Assembly: GCA_021527695.1 (NCBI GenBank)
Contig: JAKFAO010000012.1
Location: 496,001 to 560,000 of the forward strand
DNA: 64,000 nt
Source: Naematelia aurantialba
Lineage: Eukaryota > Basidiomycota > Tremellomycetes > Tremellales > Naemateliaceae
Reading direction: 5' to 3'
Shown here: piece by piece, positions 11,057 to 21,605 of the stretch
Layout: every line of letters begins with the position of its first letter
Position numbering within the stretch: the stretch's first letter is position 1
Translations under genes and position numbers: made by a program
The notes under the pieces: model-generated
What the model was told of the DNA's origin: nothing
Seen by the model: the letters and a program-made list of their open reading frames with translations, nothing else
Databases searched by the model: none

Positions 11057-14000
11057 ATGTCGAATATCCGCGGACGACCGCACCCGGGCGTACGGACGCA
11101 TAGTGGGCCAAACGGCCAGGCTCGACCTGCGCCGCGCGGCGCAGCCGATATCGACAGGTGAGCGCTACGGTCTTCTACGGTACTCTACGGTACTTGGATT
11201 GCGATTGGATCGCGCAGTGGCAGTGAGGAGTCATGGGATGCATGCTGATATGTGGCGTAGAGAGGGAAAGGCGGCGTTCGAGGCGCTGAGGGAGATGCTG
11301 CGGACGCAGATGCCTTGGACGAAAGAGATTGAGGCCCAGCGACAACGGTGAGTACATGGGTCCATCGCCATCGCTTTCACCATTCCCTGCCCTGGCCCCA
11401 CCGACAGCGTGCATACCGCGATCCATGCTGCACGCTGCACGCTGCACACTGCACACTGCACACTGCACACTGCACACTGCACACTGCACACTGCTCGCGG
11501 CACACTACACTCTGCACGCTGCATACTGCGCTGCACGCTGCTAATTGCACGCTGCACACTGCTCGCTGCTCGCTGAGGCTAATCGCGTGTGCGTGGTACT
11601 GATTAGCCTCAGAACGCGCGATCTGTACCTCACCCTCCTCTTCGCGCACCCTCTGTCGCCGTATGCCAGGTCCCTCGAGCCGCTATGGCACTACACGACC
11701 TACACGCTCATCGGCTCGTATCGCGAGCTGGTGGCGCGCACCGAGGCCGCGCTCCCCCCGCCCCCCACTGCGGCTGGGCGCCGGCGCAACGCCGGTAACA
11801 ATAACGGCAGCAACGGGCAGAATTCGCCGGCGCATGTCGAGTTGCGCAAGCAATTGACGCGGTTCCGCCAGGCCCTTGTATCGGAAGAACGGTTCTACCG
11901 CGGTCTTATCTCGCGAATCGTCGCGTTCTACAGCCTGCAGTCGCTCACGCGGGACCACCTGGCCATGCTGGGGATACCAATGTCGGACCCGACGGCCCCG
12001 CTGGACCAGGCGAGGGATGGGCTGGCCCCCGACATGCCCCTTGAGGAGAGAAGGGAAAAGGTCGCACTGGTGTACAAGGGCCTTATCTGCCTGGGCGATC
12101 TGGAACGGTACAAGGAGCAGTACTCTGAACGAGCACGCAAGGACCGAGATGGCAATGCCCCCCGGATGAGAGATAGAGACAGGGACAGAGGAGAAGAGCG
12201 ATTCGCACGGTCTAAGAACTATTATGAGATTGCCCGTGGGCTCCTCCCCAACGATGGTGAGACTTACACTGTACTGGCTGTGTAGAGATGCGCATCAGCT
12301 TACTATCGTTCAGGCGCCGCATTCAACCAGCTGGCTGTGATTTCCACATATGTGAACGACGACCTCCTGTGTGTGTATTACTATTTCCGAGCTCTGGCCG
12401 TTCGACAAGCTTTCAAGAACGGCGAAGAGATACTCGACAAGTTTTTGAAGAAAGTTCATGAGAGGTGGTTGGCCGTCGAAGAGCCAAAGGCAAACGGCAA
12501 AGAAGATATCGTCGAGGCTGGGGAGCCGCGGTTCAGAAGAGATCTCTTGGTTGTCGTGGCGCTCTTGTATCGCAGAACCGGGTAAGCCCTCGACCACTTG
12601 ACTATAACGATATGCTGAGTCTTCCAGCATGTCCGCCTTGGGCTCCCTGACTGCATCGATACTCCCCTCATTGGGGGTGCTGCTACGCGAACGGCAGCTC
12701 GCCTCGGAAACCATCGTCAAGTTGACTACCATCGTCATTGGTGCCCATTGGCATGCCAGGTCGGCCGCCTCCATTGTCACGAACGGCAATGGTGCTGCCA
12801 ACGGCGGTGGCGGACAGGGCACGCGACGACGAGACGCCGAGGAAGCGTCGGTCGCCTTTCTCCTCGATATTGCCAGTATCATGTTCTCCGTGTCCGCAGA
12901 CGAGGTTGAGGAGGCGATCAGGACACCAGCAACCCCAGGCATGGAGCTGCATCAACACATTTCTGCTGTCCTGCGGCGCATCCTCCCCAGTCTGCGGATC
13001 GTGTCAAAGTGGCTCAAACTCAACATCGACTACCTCGCGCGTTTCACCTCACCCCCTCTGTCGATAGGCATCGCATCGTTCTGGCAGTCTTACAAGCGGC
13101 TCTTGGCGGACTTGGTCGGTCTCTTCCCGATCGGAGATCTCCCTTCACTTGTCGAGCCCCTCGAAGAGGATATCGATATGCGGGGGTTCGTTCCTCTGAG
13201 CCGCGGCCTTCCGACACCAGCACCTACTGGCCCAGGCATGAACGGACAAAACAGCGTAGAGATGTCCGAAGAACCTGTCATCACAGAACAGCAAGACGTC
13301 CATCCAAACGAGGAGCAGTTGATGCGTATCTCAGACCTGCAGGTCGATGCAAAGCTACTCATGCAGACTGAGGTGAGCTCGATGAAGACGGCTACATTGC
13401 CAACCGTTTACTGATATGTGACATGATTAGACTGGATTCGCAGCCATCAACGGCTCTGTGCTGAATGGGTTTGTCGAGCGGCGCCATCATCAAGACGATC
13501 ATGACATCGCGTCGGTCAGTACGGAGACTGAGGACGATCCGGTCAACCTGGCTATGCGCGCCACGCTGGGCGGGAGCAGTGTGGACGAGACCGAGTCGAG
13601 GGACGAGGTCGATGATGACGAAGAGGTCATTGTGTGGGGTAGAAAGTGAGGTGCTTGCCTCTATCGTGTAGACGCACAGCTGACGTATGGGATAGCACAC
13701 CGATCGGAGTTACGCCGCCCGTCGAAACAGATTCTGCAAATGCTAGTCCGATCCAATCTGGTAGAACATCGACTGCGTACGATCTGCTGCAGAATCTGGT
13801 CCTTGACCAACAGACCTCTTCTACCCAGCGGCCCGCTTACTACCCACACCCAAACTCTCAGCCGCATCTACACGCTTCTCACCCTCAGCCGCATGCACAC
13901 ACATCTTACCCTCAAGCGCATGTACACACGACTCACAATCCGTCTCCCCCTGGCACGTTACGTCGAACCACTCAGACCGCGGCAGTTGCGGTTGACCATG

Positions 14001-14419
14001 GGTCACCGGGTCTGCTGTTCGGCGGGGAACAAGGTGGTAGTATATGGACGATGACGAGGGAAGAGAGCGAAAAGGGGCGAATGAGGGATAACGGAAATGG
14101 CAGCAACAACAGAGGTCTGGCGAGCGTCGCGGGTCTATGGGACAATCCGCCGCCGCCACCGCCTCCCGCGACTGCGGTATCTCCTCCACTGATTGGTGGG
14201 CTCGGACATCTCCCTGCTCCGACGATTGGTGGGCTAGGACAGCCTGGTTTCTGGGGTGCTCCGATGGAGAATGGACAGGTGGGCAGTCCTGCACCCGCAG
14301 CACCGGTGGGATATAGGATACCGCCGGTTGGAGGAGGCGGGTACAGAGCCCCCGGGCATGGACATGAAGCGTATCCGGCGGGTATCCACTTTGCAAACCA
14401 AGGCTATCATCCGTCTTGA
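11057..14419 (+). CDS. EST1/SMG7-family protein, 7 exons, 935 aa
   Basis: Related to Est1 (telomerase recruitment), Ebs1 and SMG5-7 (nonsense-mediated mRNA decay). Exons: 11057-11157, 11261-11347, 11613-12256, 12314-12581, 12628-13372, 13431-13645, 13672-14419; 936 codons. Visible features are a helical, 14-3-3-like N-terminal domain with AFEALREML, LYLTLLFAHPLSPYARSLEPL and YRELVARTEA, then the TPR-like core NYYEIARGLLPNDG / AFNQLAVISTYVNDDLLCVY / YYFRALAVRQAFKNGEEIL, which is the strongest family signature. The C-terminal third is disordered (His/Pro/Gly/Asn rich). No PIN domain is seen, so SMG6 is unlikely. Intron 2 (11348-11612) is unusually long and filled by a 7-bp array. Exon 3 could instead start at 11607 (two extra residues). 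Confidence 0.88.
11428..11575. repeat. Heptamer array (TGCACAC/TGCACGC) inside an intron
   Basis: Roughly twenty 7-bp units, perfect in the middle and decaying toward the 3' side, in intron 2 of the EST1/SMG7-like gene. Confidence 0.9.
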
Positions 14420-15044
14420 AGCGGCGACGAAAGCGGACGACCGGACGACCGGAGAGCCAACAGCAAGAGCACTATCGGGAGAGTGCCATCGAACCAACCG
14501 ACGAACGAAACGAGCCGACCAAGTCACCCAACGGACCAATCCAACCGGGTGCCATTGCCAGATGCGGCGCGGTGGAGCGAGCGGCAACGAGCAAAGCCGC
14601 TACGAGCTCGCACAGCAATGCAACACTTAGTGATGAGTGCGGATGGAGTGCGGAAAGCTGAATAGCTGAATACTTTGACATGGAATATGTCGATTGGCGG
14701 GATCTGCTGGACCGTCCGTCAGAGCTTGATCTCTGTTGGACCGTCCATGCCAGCCTGCTCCGATGTATATAGAAACGGCGGAGGGATTTGATGAAGCAAG
14801 AGTGAGAGATGCGATGCTATGCATGATGCAAGAGACTAGACGTTGGTGCACCAGTTGGCTATCACTCTGAAGATCCGTGCGAGGATGCCGAAAAGATGTG
14901 ATCCGATGGCTATCGTACTATCCGGGCCATAACGGGAGTGGCCATCTTACCTGGCACTGACGTGTTGCCAACCATTTTACTACTCGAGCACTGACGGGTT
15001 GCCAGCCATCGTACTACCTGAGCCTGACGGGTCCGCCGATCGTG
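14420..15044. other. Convergent spacer, EST1-like / TIM54
   Basis: 625 bp between two stop codons. Apart from the approximately 37-bp repeats at its right end I see nothing coding. Confidence 0.55.
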
Positions 15045-15064
15045 CTACCTGAGGACTGACGGGA
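14940..15064. repeat. About 37-bp degenerate tandem repeat, 3-4 copies
   Basis: Units share CTGACGGGTTGCCAGCCAT and a GTACTACCTGAG-like segment. The last copy carries the TAG stop codon of TIM54 on the minus strand. Confidence 0.7.
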
Positions 15065-16873
15065 TGTGGGCTGACACCTCTGCGTCTGCGGCATCGTCGT
15101 ACACCCTCAGCCAGCCTTTGAACTTATCGCTCCACGCCGCCTCCTTGTCTGGCCTGACGATCTCGTACCCCTCCTCGTTGCCCATCCACCTGAGCTCCTT
15201 TGCTTTGCGCTCCTCCACCAGCTCGCGCTCCGTCGTGACTTTGCCAGCCTTCTTCTCCGCCTCTGTCATCTCCCTCTCCCCGCTCGCGAATCTCCTCGCC
15301 TCGGCGATCCGCGGCTCGAGCGCCGCGAGGTAGTCCTTCCGCGCCTGCTGGATCCGCTCCGGCAGTTTCTTGAACGACGACTTGTACCACCCCTCGGCTT
15401 GTCTGTCGAACTCCGCGTCAGACGCGTCGAGCGCCCGCGTGTGGCCGTCGATGAGCTTGAGCGCCGCTTCGGCGCCGAGCCGCACGCGGTGCCGCTCGGT
15501 GAAAAAGTCGTACAGCATCCACGGGATCTGCAGGAAGCCCATGTGGTTGGTGAATGGCACAAGAAGTATAGGCGCCTGCGGCGGCAGAGGCGACGGGGGC
15601 ACGTGGAGGTGCGGCGGGATCGCCTGCTGTGGCTGTTGTCCAGGGGTGGATGCGGCGGCGTCTGATAGCGATACCGGCGGGGGTGGTGGTGATTTCGGCC
15701 GCGAGAGGAATGAGAAGACCGATACTGACGGCGCTGCGGGTGAGGATGCTGCAGAAGCAGAAGCGGAAGCAGAAGCAGACGCAGACGCAGAAGCAGAAGC
15801 AGGTGTTGAGGCTGGATCCGTAGTTGCCGTCACTGGAAGTTCGGGTGAGGGCGACGCCGGGTCCTCGAGAGTGACAACCGGCTGGTCTTCCTGGGGTTTT
15901 GCAAACACGCCATCACTCTCCAGGCGCTTCTCTACATCGTCCTCCCACTTCCAGGGCGAAACACCGCCTTCCCAGCCCCGCCGCAGCCCTTCCAGGTACT
16001 CCTTCAGACTGGCCCGTCCGACAATCACGATCCCGCCGTCGACCTCACGCTGCTCGGCCTGGTCAGGGCTCAGTATGCCCGGCAGAGACATGGGTATCGG
16101 GGCTTGCTCGAGGCCGAGCTTTTGTCGGCGCTTGCTGAGGATTCGAGCGTGGAGCTGGCGGGTGATGGAGCCGTACAGCGGCGACGAGAGGGGCTCGTAG
16201 TCTATTGCTGCTGCGACGAAGTACGGCTGCAGGTGGTTAGCAGCTCCCACTTGGATTATCCCAACGAAACAAAGATTCGCAAGAACGATTGGGATGAGAC
16301 ATGGATGCAATACAGATGCCGGCGACAGCCACGGCAGTGTCATGAGGTTAGATCCATGCGTGACCGCACCAAGATGCCGGAGCATCCAGCACTTCTCCAA
16401 CGAAAGAAGGCAAGCAGGAGCTGTGACGACGGGAAACCGCAACCCACCTTAATGTACCGCTTGAAATACGTGACGCCTCTCTCGGAATCATCGTCCTCGG
16501 GCCACCGCGAAGCCAGCACCTCGACCTTTCGCGGCATCTCCAGACTCCCCTTCATAGGCTCCTTGGCCCGTGCCTCCACCTTCGCAATGTACTCGGCCTT
16601 GATACGCGCGCATTCCCTCCGGTCATAAGTGTACGCATAGGTCACGCTCGCCACCAGCCCGATGAAGATTGACCAGTTACGAGAGGGCAGCCGAGGCGTG
16701 TAGGTCAATACTGACCTAGGCAGGCCCGTATGTTCCAGCGCCGAACGGAAACCTGTCAGAGGGACTTCGGACGGCCGTGGTGGTGCTGCAGAAGTAGGAG
16801 GCGGCGACGGAGATGGAGTTGGTGCCGCTGGGTGTGGTGCCGCTGCTGGTGATGGAGGTGGTTGCTCAGACAT
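15045..16873 (-). CDS. TIM54: Mitochondrial TIM22-complex subunit Tim54, 2 exons, 535 aa
   Basis: Inner-membrane protein of the TIM22 carrier translocase. Exons (minus): 16873-16448 and 16226-15045, 536 codons. After a Pro/Ala/Ser-rich N-terminus comes the Tim54 start motif PLTGFRSALEHTGLP, PRLPSRNWSIFIG, a membrane span near residues 66-83, and YDRRECARIKAEYIAKVE; then the family blocks PYFVAAAIDYEPLS, GSITRQLHARILSKRR, GGIVIVGRASLKEYLEGLR and PILLVPFTNHMGFLQIPWML. The middle holds a Ser-Ala dipeptide run (15756-15805), probably from a microsatellite. A 221-nt intron separates the exons. Confidence 0.93.
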
Positions 16874-17153
16874 TGCGAGATATAGATGGACAACAGGTCA
16901 CGAAGATGATAATCAGGTGGCCGACTTTTCCAAAATTCCCGTTCAGATTTCATGCCACGTGCCGAGAAAAAGGTGCGTTTAGAAATCGACCCCAAACGAC
17001 TCTGCAACACATATGCATGCTCTACATATGCCTAGAGATCAAGCCTCGTTGTCGGTCATACATAGGCATGCGGGTCCCTGCACACCCAAGAATCTATTGC
17101 AACAGCACCGTCCCGTTCAGTCCCGCTCTCGCCGTAAGATAATCAACGCCGCA

Positions 17154-19227
17154 CTAACGGCCATTAGCCCACCTGCTCGGCTGCGACGATGTTTTGCTGT
17201 ACGCTTCCCGCATCTGCTTGAGCTGTTGCAGCTGAGCCGGAGTATATCCCTTCTGATCATACGAGGCAATTGGTTGCGCATAGCTCGGTTGCGCGCCACC
17301 AAATGGGTACTGAGGATGTTGCGGTTGCGCAGAGGTCTGACCAAACGTTGATGGCACGGCTGGTGCACCGTTTGCCTCCATCGCCAGTGCCGATGGACGC
17401 TCCGAGTTGAGGGGTGGGGCAATTGAAGCGGGTACAGGAATGTATCGTTGAGCCGGACGGGGCGGAGATTTTGCCTTGCTCTTGCTTCCACGGGTATTGG
17501 AGACTGCATCCGAAGTTTCCGTACTTCTAGGCACAGGTGCACCCGTGTAGGAGGGATCGTCCTCTTCGGCACGGCGGCTCCTCTTCGCGGCTCGGCGTTC
17601 CCGCTCATCGACGTCGTCGCCCTCATATTCCTCAGCTGCGGCGGGAGGATCGTTGGGAGCCCTTTTCTTCGGAAGACTCTTGAGGAAGGCCGAGGCTGTA
17701 GCGAAATTGGGCAAGTTGGCACGAATGTCCCGGTGGATACTTCGGATATGCCGGCGAAGATTGCCAATCTCGATAGCCAAACGCTTGACAGACAGATTCC
17801 CCATCCGCTGGTAGATCATAAGGGCGGACATCCAGAATTCTTGGGGAACGTGGTCAGCGGATCCAGAGCAAAATGAACAATGAGGTTTGCTCACCGATCG
17901 GGGCGACCCGCGCACTGACCGTCTCAAACGCTTCGGCGTGGTAATTGGTGGCGATGTTCACAAACAGGGAGAACGCCATCTCCATTTTGCGGCGGAAATG
18001 TTGTTCGGGCTGTATGAAGAGGGACAGGGAAGACAGGAGGATCGGGGCATGATAGGTGGAGGGGAATCCAGTGACGGGTGGTAGAGGATATGATAAGCGA
18101 ATACGTTGCAGAAGACGAACTGTCAGCGATAGTCTGACGAGACGGATCCTCACGCACCGGGTCCTTCCTCTCTAGAAATCTGCCCATAGTTGGATATGTT
18201 GGAAGAGCATCCCTCTGCTCGTATGCTAACAGTACGATCGCGGCCAAGGCTTGGAATGCTCTCGCACGCTTTGTGTCCCATGCAATGAGTGTGCCCAGCG
18301 TCTGAGGTTCGGTGATGTATTTCTTCTGCAGTTCCAGAATCCAGTCCGACCATGGCCCAGGAATGGCTTGGAGCTTCTCCGGAGCGGAAAGCGCGACACC
18401 CATCTGCACACGTTCTACCCAGCATCAGCACGGTCATAGGTGCAGACACAAGCCACACACGGGCAGGTGGTTTCAACAGGGAATGGACGAGAGAATGAGG
18501 GAGAGAAGCCAGGCTCACGGAATATATCTCGTTGTTGGTTGTCCTCGAGTTCATCGTACTCCACAGCCTGGATTGATATCTGCTCAAACTTGTGCCGCAA
18601 CCTGTCGGGTAGAGGACGGCCGGACCGTGTCTTCGTGCCCGAGCTACCGTACCAAAACCTCTGGCCAGTAGCAGGAGACACAAATGGGATCTTGCCGTCC
18701 ATAAAATTCAGGATGGAGGTGCAACGTTGCTTGCCGTCGATACAGATCCGCCGTTCATCGCCGTTCTCGTCTGTCATCACGGCAAAGATGACGGGAGGGA
18801 TATAGAAGTTCTGCCAATGTTAGTTTTAGTCGCACCCGTCACCGACACAAGAAGAGACAAGCTCACCAGGAAAAGTGATTGGATCAGGCCGATCATCTTT
18901 GCCTCGGACCATACCACATCTCGTTGGTAAGGGGGATCAAGGTCGACCACGCCAAAATGAATCAGGTCTGGAAGAAGACAGCATGGTCAGCTTCACCGTT
19001 CAGTGCCAGGCAAGACTGCAGAAGCTAAAGGGCTGTTGGAGGAACTTACCATGGAGATGTTTGGTGTTCAGCAAGGTATGCCTAGGCTTTGGCAGCGCGC
19101 CCTTGAGCACCTTGTTGATTTGGAGGTCGGGCTTGACATCGTCCTCTTCCTCGCTCTGGATCAGCTCATCGAGGTACTCGTCGTCGTCGTCGTCGCTCAG
19201 CTCAGCGGCACTGCGTTTTGGCGCCAT
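17154..19227 (-). CDS. DUF262 (GmrSD N-terminal-like, ParB-fold) nuclear-type protein, 6 exons, 542 aa
   Basis: Exons (minus): 19227-19050, 18967-18867, 18810-18519, 18414-18158, 18009-17895, 17839-17154; 543 codons. An acidic N-terminus (DDDDDEYLDEL and EEEDD) precedes the DUF262 core: PPYQRDVVW (71-79), ICIDGKQRCTSILNFMDG with the DGxQR signature at 118-122, and FQRVQMGVALS (190-200), followed by a helical part FWMSALMIYQRMGNL. The C-terminal third is disordered and carries basic clusters (AAKRSRRAEED) that resemble nuclear signals. In bacteria this fold is the NTP-hydrolysing N-half of the type IV restriction enzyme GmrSD and of many defence proteins; no HNH nuclease half (DUF1524) is present here. 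Fungal members are uncharacterised, so no function is claimed. The exon 4/5 junction is the least certain. Confidence 0.88.
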
Positions 19228-19911
19228 TAGCTTAAAGGAGGCGCCTGAAGGCGCGCGGATCGCGTAGACGGGAAATCTCGTGTGGAGGTCAGTCTCGCGC
19301 CATGTGCCTCTTTGGGAGAAACAAGTGCACTCACATGCAGCTGGTTGGAAGACTTCACTCCACTTGGCAAGTGGGAGAGCAAGCAAGTGCAGTCCTGGTG
19401 AGGAAATGGGGAACAAGAAAGGTGAAGAGTCAACCAGGGGACATTTCTGATTCTCACCCCAAGGGACAGGTCAGCACTGTGGCACAATTTTTGCAAATAA
19501 AGTTTGCTGGTGATTGCCAATTCATTGCAAATGCTGAGGCTGACTGTCATGTCCCAGTCATAATGTAACAAGTGTGGCATGACATGCATGACATGGACTG
19601 TCATGACGGAGACGTCGTCGAGTCGTCACGTGACTATCCACGCGACCGGGATGACGGCATGGCTGTCACGTGGGGCTTGAGGAACTCGTCTAGGTTGAAC
19701 GAGTATCTACTCGTCTCGACGAGAGTATGTAGAATTTACCGGTTTGTAGTGAGGTTCCTCAGCGATCCTCGATTGAGTCCCATAGTCCAAGACCCAACGA
19801 TCTCATTCTAACTTCGACGGGTCTACAACCACTCAATTGAGTTCTTCTAGATTGCCCAAGTCCCAGTCCACGTCTCCAAATCCACATCCCAGTCCCAAGT
19901 CAAGCCATTCC
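19228..19911. other. Gene-poor region upstream of the DUF262 gene
   Basis: No coding exon is supported. Contains short palindromic stretches (for example CGAGTATCTACTCG near 19700) and CTCGA-rich sequence. Presumably the promoter of the minus-strand gene lies at its left end. Confidence 0.5.
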
Positions 19912-20377
19912 TGTTACGACCCGTCCTTGATTGACCTCAAGCTAATCAAAGACGTGTGGAAAGCTGTCGTTTACAAGGGGTGAGCTAAGTGCTCGGGTTC
20001 TTGTGACTTGGTCGACAGTAGGGTAGACGTAATGAGCTAGGAAGGATCCGGCAAGCTCAAGGGGGAAGTGAAGATGTGACTAGAGTGCTTGGGCAGCAAT
20101 GAGGTCTAGCGATGTAACTTATGATATTTTGATCCTTAGGGAAGAAGTCAGACTCCCTCCCCAAGGTGCAACTTATATACCTTGTGGGTGTCTCATCCCG
20201 CGAGGTATCCGAGCCCTTCTAGAGACGTCTCTAGAGCAGAGCTCTAGAGACTGTTTCTAGAGACAGCTCTTGAGACTCTCACGGGACACCTCTTGAGACT
20301 CTTCTAGAGAGTCTCTCCGATACGTCTCTCCGATAACTCCGATATGTCTCTATAAGGGTTATGACCGGGTCATAACA
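19912..20377 (+). mobile_element. Solo LTR (466 bp) with 5-bp target-site duplication
   Basis: The element starts TGTTACGACCCG and ends CGGGTCATAACA, that is TG...CA with 12-bp near-perfect terminal inverted repeats. It is bounded on both sides by ATTCC (19907-19911 and 20378-20382), a perfect 5-bp duplication as produced by Ty3/gypsy- or copia-type integrases. Inside is a TATATA box (near 20174) and a palindrome-rich segment built on TCTAGAGAC, including a perfect 16-bp palindrome at 20219-20234. No internal coding region follows, so this is a solo LTR left by recombination. Confidence 0.88.
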
Positions 20378-20499
20378 ATTCCTCATTCTCTCAACGAGTT
20401 CTCACGGAACTCGTCCAATTCCAAGCCAGTCGTTGTGCAGCGGGCCCAGGTCGCCGAAGTTAGGCCGGAGCATCGTGACATGGACTTGGCATTTGTCAT

Positions 20500-21139
20500 T
20501 GTTATGACCCGGTCTGTCATGACCCGACTCACCTCGATTTACCTCGAATACTCTCGATTTACTTTTCGACCTTTTCAACCTCTCGATCTATCTCGATTAT
20601 TACTTGAATCACCTCGACACTCTTTTCGTCACTCATTCAAATCTCGATAACTTACTTCGTCACTCGTTTACTCTCGATTCCTCAATTCAACCTCCTTGAA
20701 AACCTCGAATTGATGCTTAGTAATAATATTGGAAATAGGTGATTCTATTGGCAACAACAGCATTGGAAATAGATAAGATGCTGCAATATATAAGTAGATA
20801 GATCAGCCTTGATCCCCCCAGGGATCAAAACTCGTATGTTACTCTCGATATCATTTCGATTTCCTCAATTCACCTCGATTGTCGATAGTTTGACAAATCT
20901 TCAGCCGAAAGTCTTCCGCTTCTGGTTCGAGACTATTTCGCTATAGTCGAATCGCCCCGATTACCCGTTTCCTCTGTCGAATCATCAGAGACACGGCCGT
21001 AACACCAGTCGCCATCGTCCCCTGAGACTAGAGTTCGTCACTCTCTAGTTTACCAGGCGTAACAACAGCTTTCCACTCGTCTTTGATTAGCTTGAGGTCA
21101 ATCAAGGACGGGTCGTAATAATCAAAGACGGTCGTAACA
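20500..21139 (-). mobile_element. Related LTR-like fragment in inverted orientation
   Basis: About 55 bp at 21066-21120 are a near-identical reverse complement of the first 55 bp of the solo LTR (19912-19967). The left end at 20500 reads TGTTATGACCCG, identical to the inverted 3' end of the solo LTR, and the right end at 21139 reads GTCGTAACA. So this looks like a minus-strand member of the same family, but flanking 5-mers (GTCAT and CTATC) do not match, so the boundaries or the integrity are uncertain. The interior is rich in CCTCGATT-like words and contains a TATATAAG and a hairpin. Confidence 0.55.
20809..20828. other. Perfect 8-bp stem hairpin
   Basis: TTGATCCC and GGGATCAA separated by CCCA, just downstream of TATATAAG (about 20788). 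It could be an LTR transcription signal. Confidence 0.6.
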
Positions 21140-21605
21140 CTATCAGACAATAACTGTTTGGCTTTGGTGTCTATATAGTGTGATGCACCGCAGTTTTTGG
21201 TCTGTTTCTACTCCTTGCATCAAGTTCTTCGCCATTCCTGCTTGTTCATCAACAGAGCAAGTCCGTGCGCAAGTCGCCTCCCGGACTGAGAGGCGATTTC
21301 CCAACTGACACTTACAGTGCGAATGGTGGCAAATAGCAAGAGACGCCTGAATGGAATTCGGATAGGCAAGTAGGGAAGAGGGGAAAGGATACCGACGGCA
21401 ATGATCGTTGGTGGGGTGTCTTCGTTTGGGCGAGAAAGGATATCGGGGACCGACGAGTTGTCGTCGTGTTGAAGGAATGCAAATGGAAAACCAGCCAGCA
21501 AGAGAACCCCGGCCAGTGGTCCAGCACCCGAGTCAGAACTGGAAACCTTTCAAGGTGACTTGAAAGCTGGAAGAGGGCATTTCAGTACGGAGAAGGGAAA
21601 TCAAT

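Noticed and set aside
13821..14396. Minus-strand 191-aa ORF
   Set aside because: Antisense shadow of the disordered His/Pro/Gly-rich tail of the EST1/SMG7-like gene.
15370..16200. Plus-strand 276-aa ORF opposite TIM54
   Set aside because: Antisense to a conserved Tim54 exon; its Glu/Ala repeats mirror the Ser-Ala run.
18000..18158. A 15-nt microexon in intron 4 of the DUF262 gene
   Set aside because: An exon encoding FVFCN is possible in phase but needs a weak donor; direct splicing from 18158 to 18009 is simpler and keeps frame.
20900..20960. tRNA-like GGTTCGAGACT and hairpin sequence
   Set aside because: No acceptor stem, D-arm or anticodon arm can be folded around it.
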